NCBI RefSeq assembly: GCF_014197105.1
Contig: NZ_JACIEV010000009.1
Location: forward strand, 62,001 to 126,000
Direction: 5' to 3'
Length of the DNA: 64,000 bases
Origin: Sphingomonas jinjuensis
GTDB lineage: Bacteria > Pseudomonadota > Alphaproteobacteria > Sphingomonadales > Sphingomonadaceae
The notes beneath the pieces were generated by a model. That model was not told the origin of the DNA, made no database searches, and saw only the letters and a list, made by a program, of their open reading frames with translations. This document shows, in pieces, positions 41,547 through 49,029 of the stretch. The translations under genes were made by a program, and so were the position numbers. Positions within the stretch are counted from its first letter, which is position 1. Each line of letters begins with the position of its first letter.

Positions 41547-43244
41547 CTAGTCCGGCTGCACGTAGTCCGGCGGATCGTATCGGTCCGGCCATCTTCCGGA
41601 CGGGTTGGTCGTGGTGGCCGTGGAAACCAAGAGCGGCCCCTCGCCCCAGTCCTCCCAACCGACATGCACGCACACACCGTCCTTGGTACCGAGAGTGACC
41701 CGCGGCGGGTCGGTCTGGAAGATCATCGTCGCGACGAGCTCGTGGACGGCCTCCATCACGCGGGAGCGGGCGACGAACCGGACCTCCTCATCCTTGTCGT
41801 CTAGCTTGTCCTGAAGCGCCTGGATGCGCTGGAGGTGCTCCTCTGGCGAGACGGCGCCACGTGCCTCGACCAGCCTGACCTGCAGGTTCCGGATGACCTC
41901 GTCGAGCTCGTCCATCTCGCGCGTGGCGTCCAGCCACCTCTCCTTCGGCTCCGACCGGCCGGTCTCGACGTGCAGAGTGAGGGCGATCTCGGCACGCGCC
42001 GCGGCAGCGGCCCGCGCGCGCGTCCGCTCGGCGATGTCGATCTCGATCGGACGAACGGCGTCCGGCGAGGAGAAGTGACGATCGTTCATGGCGGCGTGCA
42101 GAATGGCAGTGAGCACGCCGCCGCTCCATTGCGCGTAGTTGAAGTGGTGCCCGCTCCGGCAGCCACGTCCGCGCTGGTAGCTGTCGCAGACAAGGTAGTC
42201 CTCGTGCACCTCCGTCCCGTCGGCTCGCCGCGCGCGCCCCTTGGCGCGCAGCGTCATCCGCGACCCGCACGATCCGCAGGTCGTCAGCCCGGCGAAGAGG
42301 TTGGTGAGGCGCCTGCCCTTCCCGGCGACGCGGCGCTGCCGTCCGCCCATGGCGCGCGCGGCCGCGGCGTACAGGTCGGGATCGACGATCCTCGGATAGT
42401 AGTTGCCGACCGCGTCGCCGGCAGTCCTCCGTCGTTCGCCGCGAGGCTTTCGACCGGGCTGAAATTCGCCGAGCACGGCTGAGCCGGTGAGAATCTTCTG
42501 AATGTAGGACCCGTGCCATCCCTGCGCGCGGCCGAAGGGCTGGACGCCCTCAAGGTTGAGGTTGCGGGCGATGTGATGCTTGCCGAGACCCGCGACCGTA
42601 TCTCGGAAGATGCGGCGTACGACCTCGGCCCGCTCCTCGATGACAACGAAGCGTGCCGGATTGCGCTCCACCGCCAGCCAGCCAGGCGCGCGGCTGGTGA
42701 GCACGACATGCTCGCCCCGCGCGAGACGCCCGCGCTTGGCGGCCCAGGCGGCGCTCAGCCGCGAGGCCTTCTTTTCCGACTCCTCGTTCGCGAGCTGAGC
42801 CTTCACGACGACCTCGATGATCGCCGCCATGTCGAGATTGTCGCGATGGTATCGGCGATCGCCCTCTACCGTCGCGACCGTCACGCCGAGCTCCGTCAGG
42901 CCATGCATCCATACGAACATGGTTTTGGCGTGCTCACGCGACAGGCGGTCCAGCTTCTCGGTAAGCAGGATAACGCCGTTGATATATGCGCCGGCTTCAA
43001 CGTCCGCGACGAACCTGCCGAGCTGGCCGACGGCGGCATGCCTCCCCTTGAACGCCGATACGCCCTCGTCGACGAGTTCCGCGACAACGTTCCAGCCCTT
43101 CGCTGCCGCATGCGTCCGGCAGTCCTCGCGCTGGCGCTCGAGGCTGCTCCCCTTCCCCTGCTCCGCGCTTGACCAGCGAATGTAGATGACCGTGTCCAAG
43201 GCGTCGCTCGTTTCAGGTTTCACCCCTTGGGATAGCAGCCGCAA
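41547..43244 (-). CDS. Large serine recombinase (integrase of the island)
   Basis: A 565-residue site-specific recombinase. The N-terminal resolvase domain has the active serine in IYIRWSSAEQ (Ser25), then LERQREDCR, GVSAFKGRH and EKLDRLSREHAK. A recombinase domain follows (YAASSEIRS-equivalent VRRIFRDTVAG, GWHGSYIQKIL). A zinc ribbon comes next (TTCGSCGSRM, CDSYQRGRGCRSG) and a coiled coil near 430-490. Such enzymes integrate by recombining short att sites without long repeats, matching the clean break in comM. The first codon is uncertain: TTG 43244 has no ribosome site, and GTG or TTG starts further in are possible. It sits at the island end as integrases usually do. Confidence 0.92.
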   Translation of the reverse strand: MRLLSQGVKPETSDALDTVIYIRWSSAEQGKGSSLERQREDCRTHAAAKGWNVVAELVDEGVSAFKGRHAAVGQLGRFVADVEAGAYINGVILLTEKLDRLSREHAKTMFVWMHGLTELGVTVATVEGDRRYHRDNLDMAAIIEVVVKAQLANEESEKKASRLSAAWAAKRGRLARGEHVVLTSRAPGWLAVERNPARFVVIEERAEVVRRIFRDTVAGLGKHHIARNLNLEGVQPFGRAQGWHGSYIQKILTGSAVLGEFQPGRKPRGERRRTAGDAVGNYYPRIVDPDLYAAAARAMGGRQRRVAGKGRRLTNLFAGLTTCGSCGSRMTLRAKGRARRADGTEVHEDYLVCDSYQRGRGCRSGHHFNYAQWSGGVLTAILHAAMNDRHFSSPDAVRPIEIDIAERTRARAAAAARAEIALTLHVETGRSEPKERWLDATREMDELDEVIRNLQVRLVEARGAVSPEEHLQRIQALQDKLDDKDEEVRFVARSRVMEAVHELVATMIFQTDPPRVTLGTKDGVCVHVGWEDWGEGPLLVSTATTTNPSGRWPDRYDPPDYVQPD

Positions 43245-43930
43245 CGCGGATCACGTACCCAAATCATTCGGTGGATAGAACGATCGCTGCTTGTCGCCTT
43301 CGGTATCGACAGACCGTCGATTGGTTACGAGGCGACCGGGGAAAAGCGGTTGAATCGCTGAACGGCGGACTGGGTCCGCAAGCGCAGGTTTCGTCAATGC
43401 AAGACGAGCGCGCAGCGCGATGTTCCCGACCTCGACATCTAATAAGCGAACCCCCGCTCGCGTCGACGCCGATCGGCTCCAGCCGGCGGCACTGCCTCAT
43501 GTAGATGAACGAAGCGGTGCCGTCCCGAGGGCCGGGAGGTGACAACCTGTGGTAAGACAGGCGCAAGCGTTTCTAGGCTCGGGCCCTAGACATGCCCGCC
43601 CATTTCCGGGCCGAACAAATTTGGGCCGGCCTTACGATTACTTACCGATGAGGTTGTCACGCCCTCAGTACAATCGCTGGCGAACGCGGCAGACTCACGC
43701 GCGAGCGATTAATTTAACCAATCTGACAATTGGCCGAGGCGATCTTTTACCTTCGTTGCCGCGGTCATGCCCCTCTCGGCCGCCGGAGACCCAATGCCGG
43801 ACGTAAAAATGGCTGATCGACGAACACATCGCTTTTGCCGTGTAGAAAGGACACATGACACCTGACGCCGACAGGAATATCCTGACGAGCGATCCTCTCG
43901 TATCGACCCGTCGGTGAGCCAAGCAAGCCC
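43245..43930. other. Gap between recombinase and IS, probable att region, no supported gene
   Basis: 686 bases with no frame that has both a ribosome site and a recognisable product. GTGACAACCT (in 43541-43552) and its inverse AGGTTGTCAC (about 43631-43640) form an inverted pair. The first, read backwards, gives ACAGGTTG, the same eight bases that lie at the comM junction (7714-7721). That may mark att DNA, but the orientation is opposite to what simple integration predicts. Confidence 0.4.
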
Positions 43931-43948
43931 TGACGTGACCCCGGTCTT

Positions 43949-44854
43949 TCATCCAGCGGCGACCAGAGACCGACGGGTGTTGTCGCGCATGAGCGCAGGT
44001 GAAGCAACGGGCGGGGTTAACCCCGCCCGTTGCTGTTCGAGCCCGGCAGCGAACGCAGCCGGGGTAGCGTAGCCGAGCGAGGAGTGCGGCCGCTCGGTGT
44101 TGTAGTCGTCGACCCAGCGCGCCAGGATCGAGCGGGCCTGCCCGATGGTGAAGAACAGCGTCTCGTTGAGCAGCTCGTCGCGCATGCGACCGTTGAAGCT
44201 CTCGACGAACCCGTTCTGCATGGGCTTGCCGGGCGCGATGTAATGCCATTCGACGCCCACGTCGCCGGACCAAGCGAGCACCGCGTTCGAGGTGAGTTCG
44301 GTCCCGTTGTCGCTGACGATCATCTTCGGCCTGCCACGCTCGGCGATCAGATCGGCCAGTTCGCGCACGACCCGCCGGCCCGAGATCGACGTGTCTACCA
44401 CCGCCCGCAGGCACTCGCGCGTTACGTCATCGACGATGTTGAGCACGCGGAACCGTCGGCCGGTGACGAGTTGGTCGTGTACGAAGTCCAGGCTCCAGCG
44501 CTGGTTGGGGAGCGCCAGCACCGGCGCGGGCGCCCGCGCCCCAACCGCGCGCCTTCGTCCCTTCCGGCGCCTGACCGTCAGCCCTTCCTCACGGTAGAGC
44601 CGCTGGGTCTTCTTGCGGTTGATCGTGATGCCGTCCCGGCGCAGCAGGATGTGCAGACGCCGATAGCCGAACCGCCGGCGCTGCTGCGCCAACTCGCACA
44701 GCCGCGACCGCAGGTCGCCATCATCTCCCCGACACGAGCGATACCGCATGCTCGTGCGGTTCGCCCCGACGACCATGCACGCCCGCCGCTCGCTCATCCC
44801 CAACGTCGCCTGGAGATGCGCGACCGCTTGCCGCTTCGCGGCGGGCGTCACCAT
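43949..44854 (-). CDS. IS3-family transposase OrfB (DDE integrase domain)
   Basis: The catalytic part of the transposase. It has an HTH_21-like lead ([18 protein letters not shown]) and then the DDE residues: [18 protein letters not shown] and [15 protein letters not shown], with [11 protein letters not shown] at the end. It is read mostly as an OrfAB fusion by -1 frameshifting at the seven-A run on the minus strand (44854-44860); ATG 44854 is a possible independent start. The 3' coding end contains a 32-base perfect palindrome. Confidence 0.93.
   Translation of the reverse strand: MVTPAAKRQAVAHLQATLGMSERRACMVVGANRTSMRYRSCRGDDGDLRSRLCELAQQRRRFGYRRLHILLRRDGITINRKKTQRLYREEGLTVRRRKGRRRAVGARAPAPVLALPNQRWSLDFVHDQLVTGRRFRVLNIVDDVTRECLRAVVDTSISGRRVVRELADLIAERGRPKMIVSDNGTELTSNAVLAWSGDVGVEWHYIAPGKPMQNGFVESFNGRMRDELLNETLFFTIGQARSILARWVDDYNTERPHSSLGYATPAAFAAGLEQQRAGLTPPVASPALMRDNTRRSLVAAG
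44003..44034. repeat. 32-base perfect palindrome inside the transposase 3' end
   Basis: A perfect palindrome centred on GTTAAC (AGCAACGGGCGGGG then its complement). It encodes residues [11 protein letters not shown] of OrfB. It may be a bidirectional transcription barrier for the IS. Confidence 0.8.
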
Positions 44855-45114
44855 TTTTTTGACAGCAGATCCTTCAGACCTGCGTTGTCGAGCATCTTGT
44901 CCGCGAGCAGCCGCTTGAGCCGTGCGTTCTCCTCCTCGAGTGACCGCAGGCGCTTTGCATCGGACACCTCCAGGCCGCCGAACTTCGCCTTCCATGCGTA
45001 GTAGGTCGCGCTCGACATACCGTGCTTGCGGCACAACTCCGTCACCACCGACCCCGCCTCGGCCTCCTTCAGGATGCCGATGATCTGTTCTTCCGAAAAC
45101 TGCTTCCGCTTCAT
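44848..45114 (-). CDS. IS3-family transposase OrfA
   Basis: An 88-residue HTH protein that binds the IS ends: [43 protein letters not shown], then a leucine-zipper part ([20 protein letters not shown]). It ends at a seven-A run where ribosomes slip -1 into OrfB. The sequence is typical of the IS407 group. Confidence 0.94.
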   Translation of the reverse strand: MKRKQFSEEQIIGILKEAEAGSVVTELCRKHGMSSATYYAWKAKFGGLEVSDAKRLRSLEEENARLKRLLADKMLDNAGLKDLLSKKW

Positions 45115-45178
45115 TCCGTCCGTCCCTTCCAGGGCCGGTCTCTAGTTCCAGGTGGATGAAGAAACGGGGGTCACGTCA

Positions 45179-45558
45179 AACCGGGCAAGCGATAGACTAT
45201 GTAGCGATCGGTATCACGCGGGTCGCTGACACGCTGATTATGGAAAATTGGCACATCAATGGTTATAAGACCCTGCATCAGCCGCCCGCCCTTCCGGCGT
45301 AGTCTCCCAGAAATCGACTCCGGTCGGGACGACGGCCAGCCCATGTTCACCGTTCGTGGGCGGACGGATCAGCATTGTGCGTCCGTTGCATCGATTGTAG
45401 TTTGCGTCTCAACGATCGTGCGCTTGTCGCCCGATCCGTACCACGCAACATGAGCCGCAAACTGCCCCTTATTGGAGTTCCGGACGATCATCATTGCGAA
45501 CTGCTACACCTACCCTGCCCCTCGGACCAGCCGGCGCATTTGGTCTGACAGAACCCAT
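45179..45558. other. Gap between IS and catabolic cluster, possible gene remnant
   Basis: 380 bases without a convincing gene. A 41-codon minus frame (45369-45494), QFAAHVAWYGSGDKRTIVE in its middle, reads like the tail of a real protein, but nothing continues upstream of it. An overlapping 39-codon frame follows. These may be remnants of a catabolic gene cut by IS-related deletion. Confidence 0.35.
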
Positions 45559-46287
45559 TCAGGAAAGTATCAATCCTCCGTCCACGTTTACTGTCTGCCC
45601 GGTCACGTAGCTGCTCTCGTTAGCGAGGAAGATAACCGTCGCGGTGATGTCAGTGGTAGTCGCAATACGTTTCATCGGCACCGCTTCGATCAATTGTTTG
45701 TGGACCTCGCTCTCTGAGCCACGTCCGCTTGCTGACGTTTCACGCAGGACCTGGCTCCACATTGCCGTGTCGACCGGGCCTGGCGCGATGGCATTGACCC
45801 TCGTCCGCGGAGCCAGGGCCAGCGCCGCTGACTGCGTCGCACTGATCAGCGCTGCCTTGCTGGCGGAATACAGGATTGCGGTCGGGCCGCCGCGCCGCCC
45901 GGACACCGAGGCGATGTTGATGATGCTCGATCCATCGCCCATGTGCGGCGCAGCGGCCTTCATCATGAGCAATGGGCCAAGCACATTCACGTCGAACACG
46001 CGCCGGAACTCGTCCTTGTCGATGGCCGCAAGGCCATCGCGGACGAACACGCCGACCGCGTTGACCAGCAGGTCGATCCGACCGGCATCGGCGACGATCC
46101 GCGCCACGGCGGCGTCGACCGCTTCGGGACTGGTCACATCGAGCGCGATGGCACGTTCGCCCTCCACTTCGCGAAAATCAAGCCGCCAGACCCGGTCTCC
46201 CCGGCGCGAGAGCGTATCGCAGATCTCTCGCCCGATACCGCCCGCCGCGCCCGTTACGACAACGATGCGCGACACTTCATAGCTCAT
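45559..46287 (-). CDS. Short-chain dehydrogenase/reductase
   Basis: A 242-residue NAD(P)-dependent SDR that interconverts alcohols and ketones. It has the cofactor motif VVTGAAGGIG, NAVG, the catalytic Ser in INIASVSG, YSASK, and APGPVDTAMW. An acidic Asp after the second strand (RLDFREV) favours NAD+. It lies 33 bases behind the Baeyer-Villiger monooxygenase gene on the same strand and probably makes the ketone that enzyme oxidises. Confidence 0.93.
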   Translation of the reverse strand: MSYEVSRIVVVTGAAGGIGREICDTLSRRGDRVWRLDFREVEGERAIALDVTSPEAVDAAVARIVADAGRIDLLVNAVGVFVRDGLAAIDKDEFRRVFDVNVLGPLLMMKAAAPHMGDGSSIINIASVSGRRGGPTAILYSASKAALISATQSAALALAPRTRVNAIAPGPVDTAMWSQVLRETSASGRGSESEVHKQLIEAVPMKRIATTTDITATVIFLANESSYVTGQTVNVDGGLILS

Positions 46288-46320
46288 GAGAGACTACCTT
46301 CATCGCGTTCGGCCGGTCCA

Positions 46321-47946
46321 TCACGAAGCGACGGCGCCGTCGGCTACGGCGAGGAGGGTCATCGCCAACCCGCGATACCCGTCGTGCGCGACATCCTGGA
46401 GAATTGCGTCGAATCCGTCCAGGCCGCCGACATAGGGCATGAAGACGCGGGGTTTGCCCGGGATGTTAGCACCGAGATACCAGGACGAGGCACGCATCAT
46501 CAGCGTCTTTTCGGCAGCCGCGAACACGTGTTCCACCCAGGCGTCCTGAGCCGCTCCGTCCGCCTCCACTCTGGCGATGCCGTGCTCCTTCATCCAGGCG
46601 AGGCAATCGGACACCCAGTCGACCTGCTGCTCGATCGAGGCAACGACATTGGTCAGAGGCGCCGGGGTACCGGCCCCTGCCAGGGTGAACATGTTGGGGA
46701 ACCCCGCCACCGTCAGGCCAAGATAGGTGCGCGGGCCGCTCGACCACGCTTCGGCCAGCGGCGTCCCACGCGAGCCGCGGATGTCCATGGCAAGGAGCGC
46801 ACCCGTCAACGCATCGAACCCGGTCGCGAAAACGATGACGTCCAGATCCACCCTACCCTCGGAAAGGACGATGCCGTTCTCGTCGATCGAGGCGATCGGC
46901 CTCGCCCGAAGGTTCACCAACTCGACGTTGTCGCGGTTGTAGGTATCGTAATAGCCGGTATCGAGACAGATGCGCTTCGCCCCGAGCGGATGGTCGGTCG
47001 GCGATAGCAAGGCGGCGACATCCGGATCCTTGACGATCGACTTGATCTGGTCGCGGACATAGTCGGCTACCAGTTGATTGGCACCTTCGTCGACCATCAG
47101 GTCGTCGAACAATGAGGTGATGCCGTTCCCGCCGCGCGCCCAATGCTCGTCAAACGCCGCCTTTCGCTGTTCCGCGCTCACTGCGAGGGCCGAACCGCCG
47201 GCTGAACGGGTCTTGATCCCGCCCTTCGTCTTGCGGGCCGCCGCGCGATGCTCCGCATAGCCGCGCTTGAATTCCGCCAAGGCATCCGGCTCGAGCGGAG
47301 CGTTGCGCGCTGGGAGGGTGAAATTGGGCGTCCTCTGGAAGACGGTGAGGTGCGCTGCCTGCTTGGCAATTTCGGGGATGCACTGGATGCCGGAGGATCC
47401 AGTGCCGATCACTCCGACACGCTTTCCCGAGAAATCCACGCCTTCATGCGGCCACAGCGACGTTTGGTACCAGTCGCCGCCGAACGTATCGAGCCCCGCG
47501 AAATCAGGACGCGCCGGCGTCGACAAGCCTCCCGTCGCCATCACACAATAGCGTCCGATTAACGTTCGCGAGTCTTCGGTTGTCAGTACCCACCGACTGC
47601 GCGAGTCATCGAAGTGCGCACTTCGGACTTCGGTGTTGAACGAGATGTCCCGCCGCAGATCAAACCGATCCGCCACATGCTGGATGTAGCGAAGGATCTC
47701 CGGTTGCGCGGGAAAGCGTTCGGTCCATTGCCACTCCTGCTGCAATTCGTCGGAGAAGGAGTACGAGTAATCCACGCTTTCAACATCGCAGCGCGCGCCG
47801 ACATAGCGATTCCAATACCAAGTGCCGCCGACATCCCCGGCCCGCTCCACCACGTGCGCCTTCAGACCGAGCTGTCGTACCCGGTAGAGCATGTACAGCC
47901 CCGCGAAGCCCGCGCCGACAATCACAACGTCGTATTCGTCCGCCAT
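46321..47946 (-). CDS. Flavin-containing Baeyer-Villiger monooxygenase
   Basis: A 541-residue cytoplasmic enzyme inserting oxygen next to a carbonyl, using FAD and NADPH, so a cyclic ketone becomes a lactone. Rossmann motifs are VGAGFAG (residues 11-16) and GTGSSG (181-186); GGTWYWNRYVGARCDVES is typical of cyclohexanone-type enzymes. The fingerprint FxGxxxHxxxWP is present as FGGDWYQTSLWP (155-166) with Gln161 instead of His. A GAGGTGGAG ribosome site precedes ATG 47946. It forms an operon with the SDR gene downstream and faces a second SDR gene across 168 bases. Confidence 0.93.
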   Translation of the reverse strand: MADEYDVVIVGAGFAGLYMLYRVRQLGLKAHVVERAGDVGGTWYWNRYVGARCDVESVDYSYSFSDELQQEWQWTERFPAQPEILRYIQHVADRFDLRRDISFNTEVRSAHFDDSRSRWVLTTEDSRTLIGRYCVMATGGLSTPARPDFAGLDTFGGDWYQTSLWPHEGVDFSGKRVGVIGTGSSGIQCIPEIAKQAAHLTVFQRTPNFTLPARNAPLEPDALAEFKRGYAEHRAAARKTKGGIKTRSAGGSALAVSAEQRKAAFDEHWARGGNGITSLFDDLMVDEGANQLVADYVRDQIKSIVKDPDVAALLSPTDHPLGAKRICLDTGYYDTYNRDNVELVNLRARPIASIDENGIVLSEGRVDLDVIVFATGFDALTGALLAMDIRGSRGTPLAEAWSSGPRTYLGLTVAGFPNMFTLAGAGTPAPLTNVVASIEQQVDWVSDCLAWMKEHGIARVEADGAAQDAWVEHVFAAAEKTLMMRASSWYLGANIPGKPRVFMPYVGGLDGFDAILQDVAHDGYRGLAMTLLAVADGAVAS

Positions 47947-48114
47947 CGATCTCCACCTCGCATCAACTCTGTTCCATTATACGATTGACGTTCGGCATTA
48001 CACCAGCAAATATCGCGGGAGGAGCGCTTGTCCTTGCTGATGAGAGGATGCCAAGCGGGCTCCACGAGCGCCAAGCCAGTGGCGAACCGCCAACCCCCAG
48101 TCAGTGAGACCCAG

Positions 48115-48912
48115 ATGCAGACTCAGCGCACGATCGTGGTGACGGGGGCCGGCTCCGGCATCGGTGCGGCAGCGATGCAGGTCGCCGCCGCGCGGGGCTG
48201 GCGCGCCATCGGTGTCGACATCGCAAACGCCGAGATCGCTGTCGACCTGAGCGATCCGCATGATCGCAAAACCCTGAAGGATCGCATTGCAGCGGTAGCG
48301 GGTGAGAGCATCGACGCCGTTGCCGCCTCCGCGGGCGTCTCCGGTGGCAATTCGGTCGGATCGGTGGCCGTCAACTTTTTCGGCGCACGAGACACACTGC
48401 TCCAGCTGCAGCCCTTACTGGCCAAGGGACGCGATCCGCGAGCGGTGCTCGTCGGATCCATTGCTGCCTTGTCGCCAGTTCACGACGAACTGATGGACGC
48501 GTGTCTGGAGGGGAACGAGCCTGTCGCATTGCGACTTGCGGAGGTGCATGCCGGCTATGCCACATCGAAGGCGGCGCTGCGCGACTGGCTGCGGGCGAAC
48601 GCGTCGACGGCCGCCTGGGCCGGTGCGGGCATTCTCCTCAATGCCGTCGCGCCCGGCACAATCGAGACGCCGATGCTCGCTCCGTTCATCAAGACCGACG
48701 AGCAGCGCCAAGACATTTTCGCGCGCTACCCAAACCCGTTGCGGCGGAACGGCGAAGCGACCGAGGTGGCCCGGGCACTGATCTGGCTCGCCTCACCCGA
48801 AAACAGTTTCATGGTCGGGCAGCACATCTACATCGACGGCGGCTACGACGCCGCGCGCGCGGCGGAAGAGGCGCGCTCGTGGGCTGACCTGCCCCACGAG
48901 ACGGCGGGATAG
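48115..48912 (+). CDS. Short-chain dehydrogenase/reductase
   Basis: A 265-residue SDR from ATG 48115: IVVTGAGSGIG, a short Asp-rich second strand (GVDIANAE), YATSK, NAVAPGTIETPML, and IYIDGGYDA at the end. The central part is shorter than usual and resembles 3-alpha-hydroxysteroid dehydrogenase/carbonyl reductases (SDR with LVGSIAAL rather than INISS). It probably oxidises an alcohol of the alicyclic substrate. The ribosome site is weak. It is divergent from the monooxygenase gene. Confidence 0.87.
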   Translation: MQTQRTIVVTGAGSGIGAAAMQVAAARGWRAIGVDIANAEIAVDLSDPHDRKTLKDRIAAVAGESIDAVAASAGVSGGNSVGSVAVNFFGARDTLLQLQPLLAKGRDPRAVLVGSIAALSPVHDELMDACLEGNEPVALRLAEVHAGYATSKAALRDWLRANASTAAWAGAGILLNAVAPGTIETPMLAPFIKTDEQRQDIFARYPNPLRRNGEATEVARALIWLASPENSFMVGQHIYIDGGYDAARAAEEARSWADLPHETAG

Positions 48913-49029
48913 CCTCAGGTCGCCGGTGTCGGTCGCCTGCTTGACGGTCTCAGGCGCATGACGGACTGACCTCGAGGTCCCGACCGGTCCCGCGATTACC
49001 GGTCAGGGCCATCGCAGGACCGGGCACCA

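Larger units (their letters stand above)
7721..43930. mobile_element. Genomic island inserted in comM, serine-recombinase type
   Basis: The left border is set by the sharp end of comM homology at 7720. The content to the right is accessory: methyltransferase, proteases, STAND NTPase, nucleases, SIR2, AlpA-like regulator, primase-like protein and many orphans. A large serine recombinase lies at the far end (41547-43244). The right border is not resolved, since no 5' comM fragment and no convincing direct repeat were found. An IS3 element begins at 43931, so 43930 is only a working limit. comM is an established insertion hotspot in other bacteria, for example for AbaR islands of Acinetobacter, which use a different recombinase. 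No conjugation or capsid genes are visible. Confidence 0.65.
43931..45178 (-). mobile_element. IS3-family insertion sequence (IS407-like)
   Basis: A 1248-base element bounded by inverted ends TGACGTGACCCC (43931) and its complement ending at 45178; similarity of the ends continues through a TTTCATCCA-type segment. It encodes OrfA and OrfB with a -1 frameshift. No direct target duplication is visible in the flanks (AAGCCC on the left, AACCGG on the right), suggesting rearrangement or deletion after insertion. It separates the island from the catabolic cluster. Confidence 0.9.

Noticed and set aside
43541-43640. 5' remnant of comM to the right of the recombinase
   Set aside because: The GTGACAACCT bases would encode a G-G-D-N-L-like string, but the frame is closed by stops a few codons away and no ComM N-terminal motif exists nearby.
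7721-43930. CRISPR array, retron or phage structural module in the island
   Set aside because: No regularly spaced direct repeats, no reverse transcriptase motif (such as YxDD) and no capsid, portal, terminase or tail protein were seen.
43765-44007. 80-codon minus frame across the IS left end
   Set aside because: It begins inside the IS and has no ribosome site; possibly a decayed gene tail, not enough to call.
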